The position numbers and the translations under genes were made by a program. From assembly GCF_014084125.1 (NCBI RefSeq), contig NZ_CP048405.1, positions 5,704,001 through 5,768,000 of the forward strand: 64,000 nt of DNA, written 5' to 3'. This document shows, piece after piece, positions 15,792 through 24,907 of this stretch (positions are counted from its first letter, which is position 1; every line of letters starts with the position of its first letter). The notes below the pieces were generated by a model. It was not told where the DNA came from, did not search any database, and saw only the letters and a program-made list of their open reading frames with translations. The DNA is from Streptacidiphilus sp. PB12-B1b. GTDB lineage: Bacteria > Actinomycetota > Actinomycetes > Streptomycetales > Streptomycetaceae.

Positions 15792-17603
15792 ATGCACCGC
15801 AGATCCCGGCGCCGCTTCCTCGTGGCCACCACCGCACCCGCTGTTCTGGCATTGACCGTCGGCGGATTTCTCCTCGCCCAGGGCGCGAAGGCGAGCAGTA
15901 CCATCGCGGTCGAAGTAAACGCGGCCAGCAGCCTCGGCACGGTCCCGAGCACCGCGAACGGCATCAACACGGGGGTCTTCGACGGCCAACTGAACGACAG
16001 CGCGACCACCTCGGCACTCAAGAGCGCGGGAGTCGACGCGCTGCGCTACCCCGGCGGTTCCACCTCGGATGCCTACAACTGGCAGACGAACTCCGTGGTC
16101 TCCGGCCAGGGCTACGCGAATCCGAGCAACGACTTCGACGACTTCATGGGCATCGCCGACAAGGTCGGCGCGAGTCCGGTCATCACCGTGAACTACGGCT
16201 CCGGCACCGCCGCGGAGGCTGCCGCCTGGGTCAAGTACGCGGACGTCACCAAGAACTACGGCGTGAAGTACTGGGAGCTGGGCAACGAGGTGTACGGCGA
16301 CGGCACCTACGGCTCCAGCTGGGAGTACAACACCAAGTCCAAGGGTGCGACGGCCTACGCGGACAACATCGAGGACTACATCACCCGGATGAAGGCGGCG
16401 GACTCCTCGATCAAGGTCGGCGCGGTGCTGACCACGGACGGCGACTGGCCGGACGGGCTCGTGGCCGGCTCCTACGGCGACACGGCCGACTGGAACGAGA
16501 CGGTCCTGAAGACCGACGGCAGCAAGCTTGACTTCGTGATCCTGCACGACTACCCCGATTCGACGACCGAGGCCGGGATGCTCGCGCAGTACCAGAACAT
16601 CGCGACGATCATCAAGAAGACACGATCGGAGATCGACGAGTACGCGGGCAGCAACGCCGCGAACATCAAGATCATGGTCACCGAGACGAACTCGGGATAC
16701 GAGGTCGACTCGGTCCCCGCCGCCCTCTACGCTGCGGACACCTACATGACGTTCCTTCAGAACGGCGTCGCCAACATCGACTGGTGGGACCTGCACAACG
16801 GCGCCGGGACGATCAGCACCGACGCCGACGGCACGACCGACTACGGCGACTCGGCCATACTCTCCAGCGGCAACTGCACGGGATCGACCTGCGAACCGGC
16901 GAAGGACACGGCCTTCCCGATGTACTACGGCATCCAAGCAGTCGGCGACTTCGCACCGGCCGGCGCCGACATGATCGCGACCACAAGCTCGAACAGCGCC
17001 GTGACCGCGTACGCCACCAGGCGCACGGACGGCGGCCTGAACGTGATGCTGGTCAACCACAGCGCCACGACCAGCGAACCCGTAAGCCTGGCCTACAACG
17101 GATTCTCGCCCTCCGGTGTCACCTCGGCCGAGCAGTTCAGCCCGAGCACGAAAAAGCTGACCAGCGTGACCGGCACCAACACCCGCGCCCTGACACTCCC
17201 CGCATACTCCATCACCGTCCTCAAGTTGTCCGGCTCCACCCCTGCTTCCGGCTCCCCCAGCGCCTCGGCGTCCCCGTCCCCTTCCACCGCCTCCTGCAAA
17301 GTCACCACGACCAAGACGTACGACTGGGGCAACGGCTACACGGAGAACGTGACGATCAGGAACACGGGCAGCGCTGCCGTCAGCGCCTGGAAGCTCGCCT
17401 TCGCGGTTCCCGGCAACGAGAAGATCACCTACGGCTGGAGCGCCACGTACCACCAGAGCGGCAAAGCGGTCATCGCCCACCCCGTGAGCTATGACGGCAC
17501 CATTACCGCAGGCACATCCGTGACCATCGGATACACCGCCTCATACACGGGCACTGACACCGCGCCCACCTGGTACACCCTCAACGGCGTCCACTGCGGC
17601 TGA
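15792..17603 (+). CDS. Secreted arabinofuranosidase-like glycosidase with CBM2
   Basis: A 603-residue exported enzyme. The N-terminus RRSRRRFLVATTAPAVLALT is a Tat-like signal peptide. The catalytic (beta/alpha)8 domain is of clan GH-A: KYWELGNEVYG (acid/base Glu near residue 163) and IMVTETNSGYE (nucleophile Glu near residue 297). After a beta domain (~420-480) and a Ser/Pro linker comes a C-terminal CBM2 (from SCKVTTTKTYDWGNGYTENV, ending LNGVHCG), which normally binds cellulose or xylan. It is probably an alpha-L-arabinofuranosidase of the GH51/GH39 kind; the exact family is uncertain. No strong ribosome binding site precedes the ATG at 15792. Confidence 0.75.
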   Translation: MHRRSRRRFLVATTAPAVLALTVGGFLLAQGAKASSTIAVEVNAASSLGTVPSTANGINTGVFDGQLNDSATTSALKSAGVDALRYPGGSTSDAYNWQTNSVVSGQGYANPSNDFDDFMGIADKVGASPVITVNYGSGTAAEAAAWVKYADVTKNYGVKYWELGNEVYGDGTYGSSWEYNTKSKGATAYADNIEDYITRMKAADSSIKVGAVLTTDGDWPDGLVAGSYGDTADWNETVLKTDGSKLDFVILHDYPDSTTEAGMLAQYQNIATIIKKTRSEIDEYAGSNAANIKIMVTETNSGYEVDSVPAALYAADTYMTFLQNGVANIDWWDLHNGAGTISTDADGTTDYGDSAILSSGNCTGSTCEPAKDTAFPMYYGIQAVGDFAPAGADMIATTSSNSAVTAYATRRTDGGLNVMLVNHSATTSEPVSLAYNGFSPSGVTSAEQFSPSTKKLTSVTGTNTRALTLPAYSITVLKLSGSTPASGSPSASASPSPSTASCKVTTTKTYDWGNGYTENVTIRNTGSAAVSAWKLAFAVPGNEKITYGWSATYHQSGKAVIAHPVSYDGTITAGTSVTIGYTASYTGTDTAPTWYTLNGVHCG

Positions 17604-17738
17604 GCCGACCATGCTCGCAGTTGAGGCAGGCGCGGACGTCTGCGCAGCTGACGAGATGACCGCGTCGAGGGTACCGGGGCCCTGGAGGCTCTCGACGCGG
17701 TCGAGTTCGATGTCGCCGGTAGCGCAAGGTCCGGACAT

Positions 17739-17771
17739 CCGGCTCTGTGGGCGGCGCGGGCCGAGAGCCGG
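17739..17771. terminator. Hairpin between two convergent genes
   Basis: CCGGCTCT (17739-17746) and AGAGCCGG (17764-17771) form a perfect 8-bp stem with a 17-nt loop. It lies in the 233-bp gap between the convergent arabinofuranosidase-like gene and the repeat-rich surface protein. It is a plausible bidirectional terminator, and nothing else was recognised in this gap. Confidence 0.4.
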
Positions 17772-17836
17772 GGTAGCTCCCTGGGCACGGAGGCCATGAC
17801 CTGGGTCCGAGTGTTGAGTGCGCGCTACGGATGCGA

Positions 17837-20077
17837 TCACCTGCGACGGTGGCTGCCCACTGCGGCGGGGCGCCGGCGAGCGCGGAGGTACCAGAATCCG
17901 GCGAGCAGCGCTGCGATGGCTGCGGCGATTGCCAGCAGGGGCGGCCAGATGCCCGAACCCTTGCTTGATCGCGCCGCAGCAGCAACCGTAGATGTCGGGT
18001 CGTCGCCGTGCGGTGCCGCCTTCGTGGACGACGTGCCGGTGACGGTGGTCAGCACGACGTCGTGGCCGGTGCCTCCCTTGTAGCTGATCTGGAAGACAGC
18101 TCCGCCGACGGTCACCTTCGCCCCCTGGGCGAGTCCGGAGAACGTGCCACGGGTGCTCGCACTGGAACCGGTCTGGTGGATGAGTGTGAGCTGCCGACCG
18201 GCGGTCACCTGCCCGGCGGTCTTGACCGCGAGGCTCCCCGCCAGGTTCAGCGGGCCGTTCACCGTGAGCGCAGCAGCGCCGGCGCGCAGTGTGAGCATCA
18301 GAGTGCTGCCCGCTGCCTCGGTCAATCCCCCGGTGGTCATCGCACCGCCGTCCAGGGCCAGGGTGCCCCGGGAGATCCGCCACGGGCCGCCCGTCGTGCC
18401 TATTCCGGTGAGGGTCAGTGTGCCGTTCCCGGACTTGACCAGTGCGCCGGCGCCGGTGAAAGTCCCGTGGTAGGTGGTGGAGGCGGCCGTCCCGACGGTG
18501 AGCGTATGCGTGCCGAGGGCGACGGTTCCGGCGCTGCCGGTAAGGGCCCTGATGGCTTGGTCTGCGGCGGCTATGTCGAAGGTGCCGCCGGTCAGTGTCA
18601 GGCCGCTGCTGGAGTCGATCCCGGCGGATCCCGCGCCGAGCGCCAGCGTGCCGGAGGTGACCGTCGTCGCCCCCGTGTAGCTCGTCCTACCGGTCAGGGT
18701 CGTGGTCGCGGTGCCCGCCTGTTCGAGCGATCCGGAGCCGGTGATGTTCGACAGTGCCAGCGCCGCCGCCGTGTTGCGGGCGACCAACCCGCCATCGTCC
18801 ACGACCGCGTCCGACGAGGCCCCGGTCAGCAGAGTACTGTCCCCGCCTACGGATCCCGTGCCCAACAGCAGTCTCGCTCCGGAGCCGATCGTGGTGGTGC
18901 CGTGGTAGTTCTGCGGCGTGGCGAAGGTGACCGCGTTTCCCCGTGTCGGATTCAGCGTGACGTCGGCGTAGGCGGGCGTGCTCAGCGAGGCGTGGTACAC
19001 ACCCCCTGATATTGGAGTGTCGAGCGTGACCGGGCCGTCGTAGTCGAACGCCAGGGAACCGTTGTTGTGGATGTTGATGTACGAGTCGGCCGGGACCGCG
19101 GGCAGGAAGAACCGACCCGTGGTCCCGTCGCCCCACTGGACGTTGGCGCCCTCGATATTGATGCCCCGGAAGTTGATCGTGTGCGGGACCTGGCGGGTGT
19201 TCAGGCCGGGGTCGCTGAGCGTCGGAGCGGAGTTCGGCCCGCTGTCGGAATAGCTGTAGACGCCGGTCATCACGATCTTTCCGGCCTGCCAGGTGTGGTA
19301 GTCGACGTCAGTGCCGTAGTTCTGCTCGTAGATGTCCTGCGGGATGGTGAGCGTGTAGTTGCGGGCATAGAAGATGGCGGAGCCGTCGTTGAGAATGGCG
19401 CGGGCATTGGGCAGCGCCACCCGGTACGAGGCGTCGCCGAAGTCCGTTCCGGTGCCGAGGCCGATGACCCCGCTGAACGGCTGGGTGCCCGCCAGATCCA
19501 GCGTGTCCCATGCGGTGCGCGGCTGCCAGATCAGTCCTGAGCCCGAGATCGTGCCCAGGTTGAGGCCGGGGCCGTTGAGGTCGAGCACCAGGGTGCCGTC
19601 GACCCGAATGTTGTCCTGGTTGAGGGTGAGGTTGATGTTCGGCCAGGAATAGGGGTAGTGCCCGATGATCCCGGTGGCACCACCGTTGCCGTACTGGAGC
19701 GTCGCGCCGCGCTCGACGATCACCGTTGGCGCGTCCGGATCGGCGACGATCGGGTAGGGCCAGTTGCCGCCGCTCGTGGACACGCTCTGGTGCCGGCGCC
19801 CGGCGGGCAGCGTGAAGTCGCTGTTCCCGGTCAGCACCAGCGTGCCCGATCCGGCGACCGTCACCGTGCCCTGGCCCGAGAACACTCCGTTGTACGTCGT
19901 CGTCCCTGACGGCAGGTTGACGATCGAGTCACCGGTCAGCGCGATGTTCTGCCCGGCCAGCACCTGGCTGGTGATGTCGCCGGCACCGTCCGCCTGCGCC
20001 GAAGCAGTCGGCAGGACCAAGGCTCCCGCAAACATCACGACCGCAGCCAATCGGCCCAGTACCTTCCCACAGAACAC
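17837..20077 (-). CDS. Cell-surface protein with autotransporter-type beta-strand repeats
   Basis: A 746-residue exported, membrane-anchored protein. The GTG start is at 20077 (AGGAAAGGG 7 nt before). The signal peptide is LGRLAAVVMFAGALVLPTAS, cleaved near AQA. Most of the protein is Gly/Thr/Ser-rich beta-strand repeats like the passenger-associated transport repeats of autotransporters: LVLTGNSDFTLPAG, TTTLTGRTSYTGATTVTSGT, GALVKSGNGTLTLTG. The C-terminus has a transmembrane helix (PPLLAIAAAIAALLAGFWYL) and an Arg-rich tail, with no LPXTG. There is no beta-barrel, as expected for a Gram-positive host. It is probably a beta-helical adhesin or polysaccharide-binding protein; no catalytic residues were recognised. 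Confidence 0.7.
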   Translation of the reverse strand: MFCGKVLGRLAAVVMFAGALVLPTASAQADGAGDITSQVLAGQNIALTGDSIVNLPSGTTTYNGVFSGQGTVTVAGSGTLVLTGNSDFTLPAGRRHQSVSTSGGNWPYPIVADPDAPTVIVERGATLQYGNGGATGIIGHYPYSWPNINLTLNQDNIRVDGTLVLDLNGPGLNLGTISGSGLIWQPRTAWDTLDLAGTQPFSGVIGLGTGTDFGDASYRVALPNARAILNDGSAIFYARNYTLTIPQDIYEQNYGTDVDYHTWQAGKIVMTGVYSYSDSGPNSAPTLSDPGLNTRQVPHTINFRGINIEGANVQWGDGTTGRFFLPAVPADSYINIHNNGSLAFDYDGPVTLDTPISGGVYHASLSTPAYADVTLNPTRGNAVTFATPQNYHGTTTIGSGARLLLGTGSVGGDSTLLTGASSDAVVDDGGLVARNTAAALALSNITGSGSLEQAGTATTTLTGRTSYTGATTVTSGTLALGAGSAGIDSSSGLTLTGGTFDIAAADQAIRALTGSAGTVALGTHTLTVGTAASTTYHGTFTGAGALVKSGNGTLTLTGIGTTGGPWRISRGTLALDGGAMTTGGLTEAAGSTLMLTLRAGAAALTVNGPLNLAGSLAVKTAGQVTAGRQLTLIHQTGSSASTRGTFSGLAQGAKVTVGGAVFQISYKGGTGHDVVLTTVTGTSSTKAAPHGDDPTSTVAAAARSSKGSGIWPPLLAIAAAIAALLAGFWYLRARRRPAAVGSHRRR

Positions 20078-20574
20078 GATTGCGCCCTTTCCTGGTGATT
20101 CAACACGCCTGCCGTTGCCACCTGCCGCCGACGGTCGCCCCGATTGGTCGGTGACAGCTCGGCGCCTGCGGCCATCTGCGGGCGCTCGAAGACGAGGAAA
20201 CACATTCAAGCAGCAGGATGTTTCATGGCCGCAAAGCGATGTGCCCCCGAGACTGCTTCAGCACAATCGGTACCGGACAGTGGTCACGCGGTCCTGGAGG
20301 CCCGGTACGGCCAAGGAACCGCTTCTCCATGTGTGGGGCCTTCCTCACCGCTCACAGTGGCGAATGAAGTGCGTTCGGGAAATTCGAGCGCTGAGCTTGA
20401 TACCGGTGAGTGAACAGATGAATCGGGGGCCGTAGCGCGCGTCGCACCGGAGTGAGCTGGACGCGCGGCCTCACTCTCGGTGCAGGGTTGACGGAGGGTC
20501 AGCGTTAGTTCTCGGCATACGGGTCAGCGGGCGAGCAGGGTCCGAGCAAGCGCATCCTCCTCGCCCACTGACGA
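20078..20574. other. Intergenic region without recognised gene
   Basis: About 500 bp upstream of the repeat-rich surface protein gene and downstream of the GH39-type operon. The leftward promoter of the surface protein gene should be here, but no clear -35/-10 pair was found. Open frames are short and lack coding character. Confidence 0.4.
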
Positions 20575-20605
20575 TGGGCCTTCCCGACCGGGTCGGGAAG
20601 GCCCA
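20575..20605 (-). terminator. Terminator of the GH78/importer-2/GH39 operon
   Basis: TGGGCCTTCCCGACC (20575-20589) and GGTCGGGAAGGCCCA (20591-20605) are perfectly complementary, giving a long GC-rich hairpin with a tight loop 8 nt past the GH39-type stop codon. Its position relative to the carbohydrate-binding-module end mirrors the hairpin at 6123-6163. Confidence 0.75.
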
Positions 20606-20612
20606 CGGCGGT

Positions 20613-23040
20613 TCAGCTGCCGGGTTGCAGCGTGAAGTCGTCGCCCCACGCCTGGGCCGTGCCGCTGTTCTTGTACATGTAGACCGTCGCGCTGGTACTG
20701 CTCGCACCGGTCGTGAAGGTGATCCACACGGGAGTCCACTGGGTGGAGCTGACCGGCACCGCGGTCTCGGTGCCGCCATAGCCCTTGACGCCCAGGTAGA
20801 CCGGGTCACCGGTCGCGCCCGACCTCAGATAGCCGCCGAAGGTGTACGTGGTGTCGGGCGAGAGCCCGGTTGCCGTGTACTGCACGCCGTTGCCGGCGCC
20901 GGTGACCGTCACAGCGTCGGTGCCGCTGTGGACCACGCTGGACTCGACCGAGGTTGCCCTCGACCGTCCACGGGCTGGTGCTGCCGCTCTCGAAGCCGGC
21001 GTTCGGCAGTCCCATGTCATAGGCCGCGAGCTGCTGGAGTTGGAACCGGTAGACGGTCGAGCCGCTCTCCTCGATGGCGCCACCCAGTGTCGTCGCGGTC
21101 ACCTTGATGTACCGGTAGGAGGCCGGGGACACCGCAAAGGACTGCGGGCCGTCGACAGTGGCGCCACCGTTGTAGTCGGATGCCGAGTACAGCGTCGTCC
21201 AAGTGCTGTCATCCGTGGAGCCGGCGATCGTGAACGCCGTCGGGAAGCCGCCACCGTTCGAGTCCTGCGCATCCCGTGGCCACAGCACCACGGTATCGAT
21301 GGTCTTCGCCGATCCCAGGTCCACCTGCGCCCACTCGGTGGCGGCAGTCGTCGAATGGGCCGCCGAGGTCCAACCCTCGACCGGGGAGCCGTTGTTGGCC
21401 GACTCGAAGGAGTGGTCCTGCCCGTCGGTCAGGTTGGCCGCCGCCCACCCCGTGCCGGTGTAGGTCGAGCTGTACGTCACGGGTGCGCCGTAGGCCAGAT
21501 CGTCGTACAGCGGTGCGGCGGTGGTGGTCACCACACCCGTTGAGGAGGTGGTCGGCTTGAGGATCAGCTCCGAGACCGAGTTGGCCGGCAGGTCGATGGT
21601 GCCCGAGTACGACGAGGCGGCCGACTGAACCGTGTCGGAGACTACCGGCGCGTTCTCGTTGGGTGACGGCGTGTCGGCGTTCGCCCCATCCGTGTAGTCG
21701 TTGTAGTAGTTCCCGTCGGTCGAGTCCACCAGGGTCTGGGTGACGCTGAAGTTGCTGCTGGTGTACGGCAGATCTGTCAGCGAGACCGAGGTGGAGGTGT
21801 CGGTGGCGGTGTTGTTCCACAGCAGCACCGTGGTCTCATCGCTACTCGTGTTCTTGGATGCCACGCCGTAGACGTCCGTCTCCCCGGCGTTGGTCCCGGA
21901 AACCGTGGACGACAGCTCGCTCGGCGCGAGTTGGGAGTACATCCAGAACACGTTGCCGACTGCCTTGCGATGGCCGTTCTCGGTGACCATGCCCAGGTCG
22001 CCGTTGAAGGTGTCGGCGGGGGTGTACCCGTCGACCGGCGAGAACCAGAAGACCTTGCTCGCGTCGGAACCGAGCGCGGTGTAGAGCCGGGCAGCGGCGT
22101 ACGACGCTCCGCCGTCGCTGGAGTTGGTGTCACTGCCCGAGCCTGCGCCCGCCGTCATCGACGTGGGGTCGTTCCACTCGGTGACGTAGACGGGGATGCC
22201 GCTGCGGCCGATACCGGTCAGATCGGCCTGGGCCGTGGCCGCGCTGGAGAAATTGGTGGCGAAGTAGCTGTGGTAGGAGAAGAAGTCGAGCGGGACCGAG
22301 GGGTTCGCCTGCAGGTAGGACAGGAAGGCAGTGGTCCAGGAGTCGGACAGGTTGTATACCGCAGGGCCGCCCACCTCCGCCGTCGGGTCAGCCGCCTTGA
22401 CCGCCGAGGCCGCGGCCGCGTACATGGCATCGTACTGGGCCTGTGTGCCGCTGAACGAGTTGTCCGGCTCGTTCCAGATCTCCCAGTCCCAGCCGGTGTA
22501 GCCGAGAGCGGCATAGTGCGATACCAGGGCCGATACCGCCGCGCCCCAGGCTGTGTCCGAGGTCGGCGGCCCGCTGTTGTCCGAGCCGAGGGCCGCGGGC
22601 ATGAAGGACAGCGACATGAACGGGGTGATGCCGCTCTTCACCATCGGCAGGATCTGCTTGTCGAGGTCGGTGAAGTCGTAGGTGATGTTGCCTGACGAGT
22701 CCTTGTTGACCAGGTGGTAGAACGTGTCGTCGAAGATGTGGTCGACGCGGACGGACTGCAGGCCGATGCTGGAGAGCTGGCCGGTCTCCTGCGGGAACCA
22801 GTGCAGGTTCTGCATGGTCAGGTAGCCGCCCTCGGAGCCGTTGAGCAGCAGGGAGGAGCTGATGGTGGTGCCTGTGGTGGTGGCGTAGTCGGCGCTGAAC
22901 GAGGCCGTGCTCCCGGCCGCCCGGGCGGGGGCTGGGGTGAGTGCGACCGCCATCGCGGCTATGAGGGCCAGGACAGCCGCGAGTACGCGGGGGGAGCGCG
23001 AGCCGGGTGGGACTCGCAGGGGCATTTCCAACGGAACCAT
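20613..23040 (-). CDS. Secreted GH39-type glycosidase with F5/8-type-C and CBM domains, frameshifted
   Basis: Signal peptide, then a clan GH-A catalytic domain with the acid/base motif WDWEIWNEPDN (near residue 188) and the nucleophile motif VYVTEWNDP (near 288). These fit GH39 or a relative. A discoidin-like F5/8 type C module covers residues ~507-665 (EWAQVDLGSAKTIDTVVLWP, YRYIKVTATTLGG). A final CBM4/9-like module begins GFESGSTSPWTVEG. There the frame is lost at a GGG run (20957-20959). The rest (TSVESSVVHSGTDAVTVTG to the stop at 20613) continues in another frame. One extra G explains it. As deposited, the first frame ends near 20806. The start is ambiguous between 23040 and 23025. It is the last gene of the importer-2 operon. 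Confidence 0.75.
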
Positions 23041-23058
23041 CTCCCTTGATGGGTCTGA

Positions 23059-23880
23059 CTAACCTTTGACTCCGCCGGCCATGACGCCGGCGAGGATGCG
23101 GCGCTGTCCGATCACGAAGACCAGGACCAGCGGCAGGCTCACCACGACGACGTCGGCGAACACGTAGTTCCAGTTCGTCGAGTGGGAGTTGGAGCTGACG
23201 ACCGAGAACAGGCCGAGTGGCAGGGTCTGCTTGGAGGCACCGTTGAGCAGGAAGAACGCGTAGAAGAAGTCGTTCCACACGTACACCCACAGCACGACCC
23301 CGGCGGCGAACAGCACCGGTCTCAGCAGCGGGAAGATGATCTGCCAGAAGATCCGCAACCGGGACGCCCCGTCGATCTCGGCGGCCTCTTCGAGCTCGCG
23401 CGGGATGGTGCGCACGAATCCGGTGATCAGGAAGACGGCCAGCGACAGGTAGACGCCGGAGTACAGTCCGACCAGCGACATCCGCGACCCCTGGATGCCC
23501 AGCTGCGCGTCGAGGTACACCGAGGTGATCACGGGCGCGGGGATCAGGATGCCGACGATGCTGACGTAGAACAGCGCGCGCACGGTCCGGGATTCGCTGC
23601 GGGCGAAGATCCATGCCGCCATGGAGCCGACGACCAGCACCAGCGCCACGGCGGAGCCGGTGACCGCGATGCTGTTGAGCAGGCCGGTGCCGGCCGCGCC
23701 CTGGGTGAGCACGGTGCGGAAGTTCGCGATCAGGGCCCAATGGTGCGGCAGGCCGAAGCCGGGATTCTGCGCCTCCTCGAAGGGCTTGGCCGCGTTGACC
23801 AGGATCATCCACATCGGCAGGCCGATGAGCACGGCCGCGGCAGCGGACACCAGCGTGTATTTGACTGTTCTGGCGATCAC
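23059..23880 (-). CDS. Carbohydrate ABC transporter permease 2 (MalG type)
   Basis: A 273-residue inner-membrane permease with six transmembrane helices. The EAA loop reads ELEEAAEIDGASRLRIFWQI. It pairs with the MalF-type permease just upstream, whose stop it overlaps (GTGA). The ribosome binding site GAGGAGA lies 4 nt before the GTG at 23880. It is separated from the GH39-type gene by 18 nt, so import and extracellular hydrolysis are made together. Confidence 0.9.
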   Translation of the reverse strand: MIARTVKYTLVSAAAAVLIGLPMWMILVNAAKPFEEAQNPGFGLPHHWALIANFRTVLTQGAAGTGLLNSIAVTGSAVALVLVVGSMAAWIFARSESRTVRALFYVSIVGILIPAPVITSVYLDAQLGIQGSRMSLVGLYSGVYLSLAVFLITGFVRTIPRELEEAAEIDGASRLRIFWQIIFPLLRPVLFAAGVVLWVYVWNDFFYAFFLLNGASKQTLPLGLFSVVSSNSHSTNWNYVFADVVVVSLPLVLVFVIGQRRILAGVMAGGVKG

Positions 23881-24803
23881 AGGTTCTCCTCGCGGCGCCG
23901 CAGCACGATCAGGGCCGGGAAGGCCACCACGCAGACCAGCACCAGCAGCAGCAGGCCCATCGCGATCGAGAGGCCGTAGAAGCCCTGCGCGTACTCCTGC
24001 TGGATGAAGGCGTTCAGGACCTGTGTGGAGATGCCGGGACCGCCCTGCGTCATGGCGAAGACGATGTCGAAGGTGTTGAAGGCCCCGATCAAGGTGGCGA
24101 CGACGTTGAAGGTCACGGCCGGGGCGAGGAGCGGGAGCTTGACCCGCCGGACCATCTGGCCCCAGGTGGCGCCTTCCACATACGCCGCCTCTATCAGTTC
24201 TCCGGGGATCGCGTTCAGGCCGGCGATGTAGACCAGCATGTTGATTCCCATGAACTTCCAGGCGTTCACCAGCGCGACCACGATGATCGTCCAGGTGGGG
24301 CTGCCCAGCCAGGAGAAGTGGATGCCGAGCAGGCTGTTGAGCGGACCGTTGTCGGCCAGGATCGCCTTGAACACGTACCCGGCCGCCAGTGGCGAGATCA
24401 GCACGGGCAGGAAGAAGACCGAGCGGAAGAAGCCGTTGGCCCTGGAGGTCTTCTCCAGAGCCAGGGCGAGCGCCAGCCCGGCGAGGTTCTGGGCCACCAT
24501 GACCACTGCCGCGTACTCCACGGTCACGCGCAGGTCATTGGTCAGCGCCCCCTGCTGCAGCAGTTCGCGGAAGTTAGTCAGGCCGGTGAACCTGATCGCA
24601 TCGCTGTAGGTCGACCAGTTGGTGAAGGCCAGGGCGAAATCGAGCAGGTTGGGCACGATGTAGAAGACGGTGATGACGGCCAGGGCCGGCAGCAGGAAGC
24701 CGCTGGTGCCCAGACGCTGCCGCCAGGCGTGAGACCGCGGCGGACTGGTCGTCGATCGGGACCGGGAGACCGCAGTCGGTCTCGGGGTGGTGTGTACGGA
24801 CAT
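23877..24803 (-). CDS. Carbohydrate ABC transporter permease 2 (MalF type)
   Basis: A 308-residue inner-membrane permease. After a basic N-terminal tail come six transmembrane helices (first TSGFLLPALAVITVFYIVPN), with the EAA loop IEAAYVEGATWGQMVRRVKL. The ATG at 24803 has AAAGGAGGA at the right distance; the open frame extends far upstream without coding character. It works with the 24908-26230 binding protein and the 23059-23880 permease. No ATPase is encoded in the operon. Confidence 0.9.
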   Translation of the reverse strand: MSVHTTPRPTAVSRSRSTTSPPRSHAWRQRLGTSGFLLPALAVITVFYIVPNLLDFALAFTNWSTYSDAIRFTGLTNFRELLQQGALTNDLRVTVEYAAVVMVAQNLAGLALALALEKTSRANGFFRSVFFLPVLISPLAAGYVFKAILADNGPLNSLLGIHFSWLGSPTWTIIVVALVNAWKFMGINMLVYIAGLNAIPGELIEAAYVEGATWGQMVRRVKLPLLAPAVTFNVVATLIGAFNTFDIVFAMTQGGPGISTQVLNAFIQQEYAQGFYGLSIAMGLLLLVLVCVVAFPALIVLRRREENL

Positions 24804-24907
24804 CGATGTCCTCCTTTCGCGCGGCCATGGAACACGGCCCCGACGTCGGCGGGGAAGGTTCTTGGGCGCGGGGCGGGCGTGCGGGCCCGCCCCGGCACCG
24901 GCCCCGG

